A stretch of DNA of 64,000 nucleotides from Candidatus Kryptoniota bacterium (lineage in GTDB: Bacteria > Bacteroidota > Ignavibacteria > Kryptoniales > Kryptoniaceae): NCBI GenBank assembly GCA_938074445.1, contig CALJEK010000008.1:1-64000 (forward strand). The letters run 5' to 3'. The notes under the pieces are model-generated. The model made no database searches, had not been told where the DNA came from, and was given only the letters and a program-made list of their open reading frames with translations. Made by a program: the position numbers and the translations under genes. Positions within the stretch are counted from its first letter, which is position 1, and the number at the start of each line of letters is the position of its first letter. Shown here piece after piece: positions 9,005 to 16,529 of the stretch.

Positions 9005-9631
9005 TCAAAATTTGTTTTTATATTCAAGATGCGCCCGTAAAAATTCAGCAAACTTTTGGAGAGCCTTTGACCTGTGACTTATTCTGTTTTTTAAATCTTT
9101 TGGCATCTCCGCGTAAGTTAACTCATATCCATCGGGAACAAACAACGGGTCGTATCCAAAGCCACCCATCCCACGTGGCTCGAAAATAACCTTTCCTTTC
9201 GTTGCCCCCTCAAAAATTTTTTCAACCCTCCCATCAACATAAGCAAGCACACATCTAAAGGTCGCCGTCCTCTTTTCAATTGGAACACCATCAAGTAGCC
9301 TTAAAAGTTTTTCATTGTTTTCATAATCTGTCGCTCTTTCCCCAGCATATCTTGCCGAATATATCCCAGGTTCACCATTTAGAAAATCAACTTCAATCCC
9401 GCTATCATCCGCAATTGAACAAAGCCCCGTTAACTCGTGAATTACTCTGGCTTTCTTCAAGGCATTTTCAGCAAACGTTTTCCCATCTTCCTCTATCTCT
9501 GGGACCCAGGGGAAATTACTAATATCTAAAATTTCAAGTTGGGAGTATAAATTTGGGTCGAGGTAAATTTCTAAAATTTGCTTTATCTCCTCAACCTTGT
9601 GCTTGTTTCTCGTCGCAAGGACTATTTTCAC
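9005..9631 (-). CDS. rdgB: XTP/dITP (Ham1) pyrophosphatase
   Basis: A 208-residue RdgB/Ham1 house-cleaning enzyme that hydrolyses ITP, dITP and XTP to monophosphates so that deaminated purines are not built into nucleic acids. Signatures are the N-terminal LATRNKHKVEEIKQIL, SIADDSGIEVDFLNGEPGIYSARYAG, and the C-terminal GFGYDPLFVPDGY followed by RISHRSKAL. The start is GTG and overlaps the end of the PQ-loop gene by 41 bases. Confidence 0.96.
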   Translation of the reverse strand: MKIVLATRNKHKVEEIKQILEIYLDPNLYSQLEILDISNFPWVPEIEEDGKTFAENALKKARVIHELTGLCSIADDSGIEVDFLNGEPGIYSARYAGERATDYENNEKLLRLLDGVPIEKRTATFRCVLAYVDGRVEKIFEGATKGKVIFEPRGMGGFGYDPLFVPDGYELTYAEMPKDLKNRISHRSKALQKFAEFLRAHLEYKNKF

Positions 9632-9893
9632 TAACGCTTTCAGGATTTATTTTAACGCGCGGGAAAAACTTAAAGTAAAGATTGATCAGGCTCCCAACAG
9701 CAGCTAAAAAATTAAGCGTAAAAAAGACAAAATTTCCAATGGCATAAATTGTAAGCGACAAACTCCCAACAAAATAAATCAATAGAAAGTATAAGTTCAT
9801 ATTCGTGTAACCGCGCTTGACTGATTCATAAGTTTGAGGTATCCAGCAAATTACAATCGCTATCAATCCAATAAGCCCAAGAGCTTCTTTCAT
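9591..9893 (-). CDS. SemiSWEET-like PQ-loop membrane protein
   Basis: A 100-residue protein with three transmembrane segments. The first helix carries the PQ-loop motif at residues 19-20 (CWIPQTYESVKRGYT), followed by the expected second helix (LYFLLIYFVGSLSLTIYAI) and third (FFTLNFLAAVGSLINLYFKF). This is the layout of bacterial SemiSWEET sugar transporters, which work as dimers; substrate is unknown here. The C-terminal 20 residues are a hydrophilic tail that overlaps the rdgB reading frame. It starts 19 bases after radA. Confidence 0.8.
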   Translation of the reverse strand: MKEALGLIGLIAIVICWIPQTYESVKRGYTNMNLYFLLIYFVGSLSLTIYAIGNFVFFTLNFLAAVGSLINLYFKFFPRVKINPESVSENSPCDEKQAQG

Positions 9894-9912
9894 TTTTGCC
9901 TAATTTAATTTT

Positions 9913-11289
9913 TTAAATGTTTAAAAGTTCCTCAAGCGCTTGATTTACTTTCCTAACCCCAACGATTTCAATTTCAGCGTCGACTTTCAAACCACGCATA
10001 TTGTTTTTCGGAATGATGATCCTTTTGAAACCGAGCTTCGCGGACTCCTGAATCCGCCTTTCTATTTGTGTGACCGATCTGACCTCACCACTAAGTCCAA
10101 CTTCACCAACCGTAACTGACTGCGAATCCACAGGTATATCTTTTAAACTCGAAACAATTGAAGTGACAACCCCAAGGTCAATAGCTGGTTCATCGATCCT
10201 CAACCCACCAACAATTTTTATGAAGACATCATATCCACTTAATCTTATCCCAACTTTCTTTTCAAGCACAGCAAGAAGAACCGAAAGCCTATGATAGTCA
10301 AACCCAATTGCTGTCCTCTGTGGCGTTCCATAAGTTGCTGGAGTAACAAGTGCTTGAACCTCAACCAAAAGTGGTCTCGTGCCCTCAATACAAGCAACGA
10401 CAGAAGAACCTGACACACCAAATGTCCTCTCCGAAAGAAATATCTCCGATGGGTTCTTAACTTCTTTCAAACCTTCAGTTGTCATCTCAAAAATTCCTAT
10501 CTCATTCGTTGAGCCAAACCTATTTTTCACCGCCCTTAAAATTCTATACGATTGATGCCTTTCCCCCTCAAATTGCAAAACAGTATCAACCATGTGTTCC
10601 AAAACTTTCGGACCAGCTATCAACCCATCCTTTGTCACATGCCCAACTAAAAGAACAGACTTTCCCGTATTTTTCGCAATCTGCATAAGAAGAGAGGCAC
10701 ACTCACGAACTTGGCTGACACTCCCAGGCGAACTTTCAAGCTCAGGTCTATACATCGTCTGAATTGAATCGATGATGATTATGTCTGGATTCGTTTCTTC
10801 TATAACATTTATAATCAGGTTCAGATTCGTTTCAGCGAGAACGAGAAAGTTTTTTGATTGAAATGACTTCGGGAAATTTAATCTTTCAGCCCTGAGTTTA
10901 AGCTGCTTTATTGATTCCTCACCCGTGACATAAAGAATTTTTTTGCCTTTCAACCCTGGTATAATCTGCGTCATTAAGGTTGATTTACCGACCCCGGGGT
11001 CCCCAGCTACCAGAACGACGGAGCCTGGAACAATTCCGCCACCAAGGACGCGGTCAAGCTCATTTATCCCAGTCTTTATTCGCTCATCTTCTTTAAGCTC
11101 AACTTTATCAATATCAACGGCTATAGCCGGCTGTTTCAGAAGTGAAATTTGTTCTTGAACCTTATCCTCAGGCATTACTATCTCCTCAACCATTGTATTC
11201 CATTCATTACATTCTGGGCATCTACCCATCCATTTGAGCGAAATATAACCACAATTTTGACAGATAAACTGAGTTTTTTGCTTAGCCAT
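9913..11289 (-). CDS. radA: DNA repair protein RadA
   Basis: A 458-residue RecA-family branch-migration factor for recombinational repair. The order is typical: an N-terminal C4 zinc finger (CQNCGY...CPECNEW), a RecA-like ATPase with Walker A GDPGVGKST and Walker B IIIIDSIQT, the RadA-specific AVKNRFGST motif, and a C-terminal Lon-like domain (GLRIDEPAIDLGVVTSIVSS, VTVGEVGLSGEVRSV). Length is normal. It is the first gene of a five-gene minus-strand cluster (radA, PQ-loop, rdgB, hemL, DUF2279) and has a promoter upstream. Confidence 0.97.
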   Translation of the reverse strand: MAKQKTQFICQNCGYISLKWMGRCPECNEWNTMVEEIVMPEDKVQEQISLLKQPAIAVDIDKVELKEDERIKTGINELDRVLGGGIVPGSVVLVAGDPGVGKSTLMTQIIPGLKGKKILYVTGEESIKQLKLRAERLNFPKSFQSKNFLVLAETNLNLIINVIEETNPDIIIIDSIQTMYRPELESSPGSVSQVRECASLLMQIAKNTGKSVLLVGHVTKDGLIAGPKVLEHMVDTVLQFEGERHQSYRILRAVKNRFGSTNEIGIFEMTTEGLKEVKNPSEIFLSERTFGVSGSSVVACIEGTRPLLVEVQALVTPATYGTPQRTAIGFDYHRLSVLLAVLEKKVGIRLSGYDVFIKIVGGLRIDEPAIDLGVVTSIVSSLKDIPVDSQSVTVGEVGLSGEVRSVTQIERRIQESAKLGFKRIIIPKNNMRGLKVDAEIEIVGVRKVNQALEELLNI

Positions 11290-11325
11290 TCTCTTGGATT
11301 TTATAAATTTTTAAAGAGCCAAATA

Positions 11326-11354
11326 AATATAATTCCGCCACCAAAATAAAGCAA
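11326..11354 (-). promoter_or_regulatory. Probable radA promoter
   Basis: Minus-strand -35 TTGCTT (11349-11354), 17-base spacer and -10 TATATT (11326-11331), 37 bases before the radA ATG. An inverted repeat GCAAGT/ACTTGC (11351-11356 and 11365-11370) overlaps the -35 and could be an operator, but it is short. Confidence 0.5.
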
Positions 11355-11391
11355 GTAATTTTCAACTTGCCCATTTTTCCCCAACTTTTTA

Positions 11392-11420
11392 TTGAAAATT
11401 TCATCAAATAGAGTTACTTT
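11392..11420 (+). promoter_or_regulatory. Possible lysA promoter
   Basis: TTGAAA (11392-11397), 17-base spacer, TACTTT (11415-11420). It would give a leader of only about 14 bases before the TTG start at 11441, with no Shine-Dalgarno sequence. The region is AT-rich, so chance matches are likely. Confidence 0.35.
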
Positions 11421-11440
11421 TTCGAAAAAAAGCGCAAAAA

Positions 11441-12724
11441 TTGCTTCACTTTTACTACGAAAATAACGAGCTTTATTGCGAAGGAACCCCAGTTAGAAAG
11501 ATTGCGGAAGAATTCGGAACCCCGGTATATATCTATAGCAAAGCTCAAATAATCGAAAATTTCAAAACTCTTCAAAATTCTCTGCGCAATGCAAAAATCT
11601 TATATGCGCTCAAGGCAAACTCAAACCCATCAATACTTAAAATTTTGAGTCAACTTGGGGCTGGGGCTGATACCGTTTCAGCTGGGGAAATCTACATCGC
11701 TATAAATTCTGGCTTTGAACCTGAAAAAATATCATTCGCAGGGGTCGGAAAATATGATGACGAAATCAAATTTGCAATTGAAAATCAAATTTTCTCAATC
11801 AACATCGAATCTTCACAAGAACTTTTCCTTGTTAACGAAATTGCCAAAAACTTAAACAAAACTGCCAGAGTTTTAATCCGCATAAACCCTGATATTGATG
11901 CTAAAACCCACCCATATATCTCAACCGGAATAAAAACAAGCAAATTTGGAATTGATCCAACCGAAGCAATCGAACTTTTCAAAAAATCTTTAAGCCTATC
12001 GAACATTGAACTTCTCGGAATCCATACACATATAGGCTCGCAAATTGTTGATGTTGAGCCATTTGTCGAAACTGCAAGATTTATCCTACAATACATTGAA
12101 AAACTTGAAAAAAACGGAGTGAAAATTTCACACATTGATTTCGGCGGTGGATTAGGGGTAAAGTATAAAAATGTTATAGTTAACGAAAATTTACCTTTCG
12201 AGGAAAATGACGATAGGGAATTGAAGCCTGAGATTTTTGCTGAAGAAGTTTTACCAATCCTTGAAAAAACAGGATGTGAACTTATCTTTGAACCCGGGAG
12301 ATTCATAATCGCAAACGCAGGGATAATCGTCGGCAAAGTTATCTACACCAAAAAAAACGGCGCCAAAAATTTTATAATCACAAACATTTCAATGACCGAA
12401 CTCATAAGACCAGCTCTTTACAATGCATATCATCAAATAGTTCCCTTGGAGATTAAAACTCAAAAAATAGAAACGGCAGACATTGTCGGTCCAGTTTGCG
12501 AAACAAGCGATTTTATCGCCAAGGATAGAAAAATCCCTGCTGTCTCAAGAGGGGACTATATCGCAGTTATGACAGCCGGGGCTTACGGCTTTGCTTTAAG
12601 CTCGAACTATAACGCTAGACTTCGACCTCCGGAAGTTCTAATTGACGGTGAAAATTATTATCTTATACGAGAACGCGAAACTTTTGAGGACTTGGTGAGT
12701 AAAACTATAATGATAAAAACATAA
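11441..12724 (+). CDS. lysA: Diaminopimelate decarboxylase
   Basis: PLP enzyme of fold type III that decarboxylates meso-diaminopimelate to L-lysine, the last step of lysine synthesis. At 427 residues it has the normal length. Signatures: ILYALKANSNP with the PLP lysine, GIHTHIGSQI, HIDFGGGLGVKY, FEPGRFIIANAG, GPVCETSDF (active-site Cys) and the C-terminal GAYGFALSSNYNARLRPPEVL. The TTG start is supported because the N-terminal residues (HFYYENNELYCEGTPVRKIA) already match the family and no ATG lies upstream in frame. It is followed after 13 bases by a small membrane protein gene and nfo. Confidence 0.95.
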   Translation: MLHFYYENNELYCEGTPVRKIAEEFGTPVYIYSKAQIIENFKTLQNSLRNAKILYALKANSNPSILKILSQLGAGADTVSAGEIYIAINSGFEPEKISFAGVGKYDDEIKFAIENQIFSINIESSQELFLVNEIAKNLNKTARVLIRINPDIDAKTHPYISTGIKTSKFGIDPTEAIELFKKSLSLSNIELLGIHTHIGSQIVDVEPFVETARFILQYIEKLEKNGVKISHIDFGGGLGVKYKNVIVNENLPFEENDDRELKPEIFAEEVLPILEKTGCELIFEPGRFIIANAGIIVGKVIYTKKNGAKNFIITNISMTELIRPALYNAYHQIVPLEIKTQKIETADIVGPVCETSDFIAKDRKIPAVSRGDYIAVMTAGAYGFALSSNYNARLRPPEVLIDGENYYLIRERETFEDLVSKTIMIKT

Positions 12725-12737
12725 CCCCGGCTATACG

Positions 12738-13250
12738 ATGCCATCAAATACACAGAAAAATGGAAAAATCAACTTAATATTTGGAATTATTCTCATCCTC
12801 GTCGGATTAATAATTTTGCTGAATAAGCTCGGAGTTCTGCACCTAAGTTTGAAAAAGATTATATCGATAATATCTGTAACTTACGGGGCTTATCTTGGAT
12901 ATTCCGGTTTTGGACTAAACTCAAACAGAAAGGTCTTCTGGGGTTCGGTCTTCTTTTTCTTCGGAATTTATCTCTTCATCGATTCATTTGGACTGCTAAA
13001 TCCCGAAATACATTTCTTTTGGCCAGTGGTTTTAATAGTGACTGGTTTATCTTTTCTAATGTCGTTCGTCAACCGCCCAAGGGATTACGCCCTTCTCTTG
13101 CCCGCGGTGTTGTTGATAGGAATTGGAATTTTGTTCCTGCTTACCGACATAGGTGTAATATACTCTTTTGAGTTCTGGGAAAATTTTGAAAAACTTTGGC
13201 CAGTTCTTTTGATAATTCTTGGGCTTTATTTCATACTCAAAAAGAGATGA
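12738..13250 (+). CDS. LiaF/LiaI-type transmembrane protein
   Basis: A 170-residue membrane protein with six or seven hydrophobic stretches arranged as repeated helical pairs: GIILILVGLIILLNKLGVL, then FFFFGIYLFIDSFGLLNPEIHFFWPVVLIVTG, then LLIGIGILFLLTDIGVI and WPVLLIILGLYFILKK. The repeated FWPVxLIxxGL pattern is that of the LiaF/DUF5668 transmembrane region, which in Firmicutes takes part in envelope-stress sensing. The cytoplasmic or extracellular LiaF C-terminal domain is absent. Role here is unknown. Its stop overlaps the nfo start as ATGA. Confidence 0.7.
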   Translation: MPSNTQKNGKINLIFGIILILVGLIILLNKLGVLHLSLKKIISIISVTYGAYLGYSGFGLNSNRKVFWGSVFFFFGIYLFIDSFGLLNPEIHFFWPVVLIVTGLSFLMSFVNRPRDYALLLPAVLLIGIGILFLLTDIGVIYSFEFWENFEKLWPVLLIILGLYFILKKR

Positions 13251-14113
13251 AAAAGTTCGACAGATTAAACATTGGTGCTCATATCTCAATAGGTGGCGGT
13301 TTGGATAAATCAGTTTTAAGAGCTTGGAGAATTGGATGTGAAACGATCCAAATATTTACAAAAAGCAACGCTCAGTGGAGAGCAAGAAAGTTAAGCAAAG
13401 ATGAAATAGAAAAGTTTAAACGCGAACTCCAAAAATTTCAAATATATCCCGTCGTCGTTCATAGCTCATATCTTATAAATTTATGCGCCCCAGATAAAGA
13501 AATACTTAAAAAGTCGAGAGATTCATTTATTCAAGAATTAAAAAGGTGTGAAAGCATAGGTGCAATATGTCTCGTTTTCCACCCCGGTGCTCACCTTGGA
13601 AAAGGCGAAGATTATGGAATTAAAAAAACAGCTGAATCACTAAACTTAATTCACGAAAGAACACCCAACTTTAAAACTTTGACGGTTATCGAGTTAACCG
13701 CTGGACAAGGCACGGTAATAGGATATAAATTTGAACAAATTAGAAAGTTAATCGATCTCATTGAAGATAAAAATCGCATAGGGGTTTGCGTCGACACCTG
13801 CCATATTTTTTCGGCTGGCTATGATATAAGAACCGAAAAAGGATGCGAACTTGTATTTAAAGAATTTGACGAGATGATTGGCATTGACAAAATAAAAGTT
13901 TTCCATCTCAACGACTCAAAAAATGAATTAAACTCCCGCGTTGATAGGCACTTCCATATTGGAAAAGGCAAAATTGGGAAAACAGCATTTCATTTCATAA
14001 TGCAAAACCCCGAATTTAAAGACATCCCTAAAATTATAGAGACCCCGAAAGGATACAACGATGAACTCGACATAATGAATCTATCAATTTTGCGCAAACT
14101 TGCAAAAACATAG
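13247..14113 (+). CDS. nfo: Endonuclease IV (AP endonuclease)
   Basis: A 288-residue TIM-barrel enzyme that cuts DNA 5' to abasic sites in base-excision repair, using three zinc ions. The metal-site segments are all visible: VVVHSSYLIN, CLVFHPGAHLG, TVIELTAGQGT, VCVDTCHIFSAGYD, VFHLNDSKNELNSRVDRHFHIGKG and the final KIIETPKG. The open frame starts further upstream at 13196, but the ATG at 13247 overlaps the preceding stop (ATGA), gives the family length and begins right before the conserved NIGAHISIGGGL. It ends only 3 bases from the convergent DUF2203 gene. Confidence 0.96.
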   Translation: MKKFDRLNIGAHISIGGGLDKSVLRAWRIGCETIQIFTKSNAQWRARKLSKDEIEKFKRELQKFQIYPVVVHSSYLINLCAPDKEILKKSRDSFIQELKRCESIGAICLVFHPGAHLGKGEDYGIKKTAESLNLIHERTPNFKTLTVIELTAGQGTVIGYKFEQIRKLIDLIEDKNRIGVCVDTCHIFSAGYDIRTEKGCELVFKEFDEMIGIDKIKVFHLNDSKNELNSRVDRHFHIGKGKIGKTAFHFIMQNPEFKDIPKIIETPKGYNDELDIMNLSILRKLAKT

Positions 14114-14116
14114 AAC

Positions 14117-14506
14117 TCAGATTTCCTCAATCGGCTTCCTGCCCATAAAACCCTCGCTTACCGTATGCCAGTAACGTATCGTCTCCTCCCCATACTTCCA
14201 ACAGAGATAAACCTCCTGACCATTTCGGCGAATGTGCGGAAAATCAATAAGCCCCTGTTCAATCCCTTTGACAAGCGCCCCCATTGATTCAACCCTCTCA
14301 ACCAAAGCGACAAGCTCTTCTAATTCAGGTGGATGTGTCTTTTCCCCGTTTGGAGATCCAGTAAAATACCTGTGCTGATAAATGTCATAACCTTTTACAT
14401 CGAGAATCCGTTTAAGTTCGATCATCCGTGCAACTAATGGTTTTATCTGCTCCAAGAGATTTTTAGCATCTTCAATCGTGAAGTGCTTTTCGTGAAGATA
14501 TTTCAC
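14117..14506 (-). CDS. DUF2203 family protein
   Basis: A 129-residue soluble protein matching the DUF2203 pattern: HFTIEDAKNLLEQIKPLVARM at the N terminus and GLIDFPHIRRNGQEVYLCWKYGEETIRYWHTVSEGFMGRKPI at the C terminus, where W, H and the GRxP end are characteristic. The N-terminal half is predicted helical. Function of the family is unknown. The ATG overlaps the stop of amzA by 4 bases, so the two are probably translated together. Confidence 0.85.
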   Translation of the reverse strand: MKYLHEKHFTIEDAKNLLEQIKPLVARMIELKRILDVKGYDIYQHRYFTGSPNGEKTHPPELEELVALVERVESMGALVKGIEQGLIDFPHIRRNGQEVYLCWKYGEETIRYWHTVSEGFMGRKPIEEI

Positions 14507-15042
14507 TTTAAAATTTTCAATTTGCTTTTACAATTGTCGCAAAATAAAAAACCTTTTTTATCCGTGTCAAATATCGAATTTGAGAAAAACATAACGCAGT
14601 TAGGGTTTGAGCAATGCCTGAGGTTAAACAAATGTCCGATCTCATGAACTGCTTCAGTTAGAATTCTTTTCTCAAAAATTTTCTCGTCCATTTCATCCCC
14701 ATAAAACCTTGGTCTTAACCTATACGTTGAAATTATACAAACCCCATCGACTGGTCTCGCCTCACCAAAGACAAAATTCAACCCACTAACATATAAATCA
14801 ACAGATGTGACCCCGAGAACTATGGAACAATCTTTAAGCTTAACCTGATTTTTTATGTGATGAAGTATAGTTGTAGAATGAAACTGCTTTCGCAAATGGT
14901 TATAACTTTGATGTGGAATTTCTATCTCCCCAGATAGTTTAACCTCCCAACCGAAATTAAGCTTTATACCACTTTGCAAAACTGAAATGACAAAATCTTC
15001 AACATTTCCGACTCTAACGACGCAAATACTTACTTTGTTCAT
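14503..15042 (-). CDS. amzA: Archaemetzincin-like zinc metalloprotease
   Basis: A 179-residue protein with the archaemetzincin signature HEIGHLFNLRHCSNPNCVM near residue 130: the three His zinc ligands and catalytic Glu of HExxHxxxxxH, followed by Cys residues and the Met of the metzincin turn. A second Cys pair (FCDNC) lies near the C terminus and probably builds the structural zinc site with the first pair. The N-terminal part (VSICVVRVGNVEDFVISVLQ) matches the archaemetzincin fold. The family is common in archaea and patchy in bacteria; its substrate is unknown. The start codon lies about 10 bases after a strong hairpin. Confidence 0.88.
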   Translation of the reverse strand: MNKVSICVVRVGNVEDFVISVLQSGIKLNFGWEVKLSGEIEIPHQSYNHLRKQFHSTTILHHIKNQVKLKDCSIVLGVTSVDLYVSGLNFVFGEARPVDGVCIISTYRLRPRFYGDEMDEKIFEKRILTEAVHEIGHLFNLRHCSNPNCVMFFSNSIFDTDKKGFLFCDNCKSKLKILK

Positions 15043-15051
15043 TTTTAAAAA

Positions 15052-15075
15052 TGGGGATGGACAAAACCATCCCCA
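15052..15075 (-). terminator. Rho-independent terminator of the SUF/SOD operon
   Basis: A perfect 9-bp stem (TGGGGATGG / CCATCCCCA) with a 6-base loop, followed on the minus strand by ATTTTTAAAA. It begins 12 bases after the SOD stop codon. The amzA start codon follows within about 10 bases, so no separate amzA promoter fits between them. Confidence 0.85.
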
Positions 15076-15087
15076 AAATCTAAATTT

Positions 15088-15801
15088 TTACAGTGTCACC
15101 TTTGGTGCGTTGTTAAATCTATTGACAACAACAGACCAATCGATTGCCTTGAAAAATGCCTCAATATAATCTGCTTTCTTCAACCCATAATCAATCATGT
15201 AAGCGTGTTCAAAAACGTCCATAATTAGAAGAGGAATTGAACCAGCAAGATGCCCAAGGTCATGCTCATTTATCCATGTGTTAAATAACCTGTTAGCGGT
15301 CGGATCAAGATAAAGGACAACCCAACCAATCCCTCTCATCGTGCCGGACGCTTTGAAATCCTTTTCCCAGTTTTCATATGAGCCGAAATCTTCCGCCAGT
15401 TTTTTATAAAAAGCTGAGCCTTTATCAAGTTCTTTCCCACCCTTTATCATATTTCCAAAATAATATTCATGAAGGCGCATTCCGTTGAACTCCCATCCGA
15501 ATCTTCTCTTTAACTCGGCATATTCGGGAGTTCCAGTTTTACCTTCTTTAACCATCTGCATGAGTATATCTGCAAGTTTATTTGTATTCGTCACATAACC
15601 TTGATACAAAGTGAAATGATTTTTCAAAAGTTGGTCACTAAATCCGGGCGTACCCAAAAGATGGTCGAAGTTTTTGGCTTCGTAAGGCATTGCTATCTCC
15701 TTTTTTTGTTTTGTTTGAGAAAATAAGTTTGAAAACTTAATAAACGGAAGCGATAGAAAAGTTAAACCAATTCCCCTCAAAAATTTTCTTCGCGTAAGCA
15801 T
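15088..15801 (-). CDS. Fe/Mn superoxide dismutase with Tat signal
   Basis: Dismutates superoxide to hydrogen peroxide and oxygen. The ATG at 15801 is preceded by AGGAAG and starts a twin-arginine signal peptide (LTRRKFLRGIG then a hydrophobic stretch). The mature part has the four metal ligands: His in LLKNHFTLYQGYV, His in FNGMRLHEYYFG, and Asp and His in MDVFEHAYMIDYG. A second in-frame ATG at 15690 has its own strong Shine-Dalgarno and would give a 200-residue cytosolic enzyme. The usual GKHH after the first ligand reads TLYQG, as in a divergent SOD subgroup. It is the last gene of the SUF operon, which fits oxidative-stress protection of Fe-S assembly. A GTG at 15807 is a less likely start. 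Confidence 0.92.
   Translation of the reverse strand: MLTRRKFLRGIGLTFLSLPFIKFSNLFSQTKQKKEIAMPYEAKNFDHLLGTPGFSDQLLKNHFTLYQGYVTNTNKLADILMQMVKEGKTGTPEYAELKRRFGWEFNGMRLHEYYFGNMIKGGKELDKGSAFYKKLAEDFGSYENWEKDFKASGTMRGIGWVVLYLDPTANRLFNTWINEHDLGHLAGSIPLLIMDVFEHAYMIDYGLKKADYIEAFFKAIDWSVVVNRFNNAPKVTL
15688..15700 (-). promoter_or_regulatory. Internal ribosome binding site and second start of SOD
   Basis: On the minus strand AAGGAGATAGCAATG: a full AAGGAG core six bases before an in-frame ATG (15688-15690), placed exactly at the beginning of the SOD domain, after the Tat signal region. This is a better Shine-Dalgarno than that of the upstream start. Confidence 0.65.
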
Positions 15802-15821
15802 AAACACTTCCTGAATTTATT

Positions 15822-16175
15822 TTACACTGAAAATGAGTTGCCACAACCGCAACTTCTTGCTGCGTTCGGATTATGAAAAACAAAGCCACGCCCCATTAAA
15901 CCATCAATGAAGTCAAGCTCCGTCCCCTCAAGATAAACCAAACTTCTCGGATCAACCGCTACCTTTATCTCATTCGACATAAAAACCACATCGTCTTCCT
16001 TAACTTGATCAAACAGCAAAACATATGAAAATCCAGAGCAACCGCCCGCTTTTATTCCTATCCTCAAAACATATTCGCTGGGGATATTGTTATCCTCGAT
16101 TATTTGTTTTATTTCCTTTGCTGCTCTATCGGTAATTTTTATCTTTTCAATTTGATCAAAATTTATCTGTTTCAC
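15822..16175 (-). CDS. sufA: A-type Fe-S carrier protein
   Basis: A 117-residue HesB/IscA-family protein that accepts Fe-S clusters from the SufBCD scaffold and hands them to apo-enzymes. The three conserved cysteines are present: C46 in KAGGCSGFSYVLLFD, and C109 and C111 in the C-terminal SCGCGNSF. The motif GLMGRGFVFHNPNA is typical. Its place at the end of the SUF operon supports SufA rather than an independent ErpA role, although A-type proteins overlap in function. Confidence 0.92.
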   Translation of the reverse strand: MKQINFDQIEKIKITDRAAKEIKQIIEDNNIPSEYVLRIGIKAGGCSGFSYVLLFDQVKEDDVVFMSNEIKVAVDPRSLVYLEGTELDFIDGLMGRGFVFHNPNAARSCGCGNSFSV

Positions 16176-16196
16176 CTGACCCTCTCAATTAAGTTT

Positions 16197-16508
16197 TTAT
16201 TTCTCTTGACTTTGAAGACTTTGCTTTTTAAACGCTGGGTAATTCAAAACCCAAACCTTGTTAAACTCATTTTTGACGGGCTTGAAAACCCCTTTTTCAA
16301 CTAAAAACTTCGCGAGTTCCCCAGTAAGATACTCAGCTTCGGCAAAACTTATTTTCTTCCCTTTGTTCAAAAGATAATTTTTAACCGCATACTCGATATC
16401 TCTGACGAAAACATTTGAGAGATGATAAAGCGCATAATGTTCTTTCATAAATTTCAAAAATTCTTCCCAGTTGTCTTTGAGAATTTGAAGTTCTTTCATC
16501 TCTCTCAT
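16197..16508 (-). CDS. Small unknown protein in the SUF operon
   Basis: A 103-residue soluble, mostly helical protein with no recognised domain and no cysteine. It begins MREMKELQILKDNWEEFLKFM and contains aromatic, His-bearing helices (EHYALYHLSNVFVRDIEYAVKNYLL) and a C-terminal charged tail. It sits between iscS (21 bases upstream) and sufA (21 bases downstream) with the same strand and spacing as the other operon genes, so it is likely translated. I do not recognise a function. The helical pair might be a small winged-helix or adaptor fold, but this is a guess. Confidence 0.7.
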   Translation of the reverse strand: MREMKELQILKDNWEEFLKFMKEHYALYHLSNVFVRDIEYAVKNYLLNKGKKISFAEAEYLTGELAKFLVEKGVFKPVKNEFNKVWVLNYPAFKKQSLQSQEK

Positions 16509-16529
16509 TTGGTCAGCGCAAGATTTGTT

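Noticed and set aside
11351-11370. Inverted repeat as a terminator
   Set aside because: The 6-bp stem lies between divergent promoters and overlaps the radA -35 box, so it cannot end either transcript; at most an operator.
11785-12336. Minus-strand frame of 183 codons inside lysA
   Set aside because: Antisense to a clear lysA gene, with low-complexity composition from the opposite strand.
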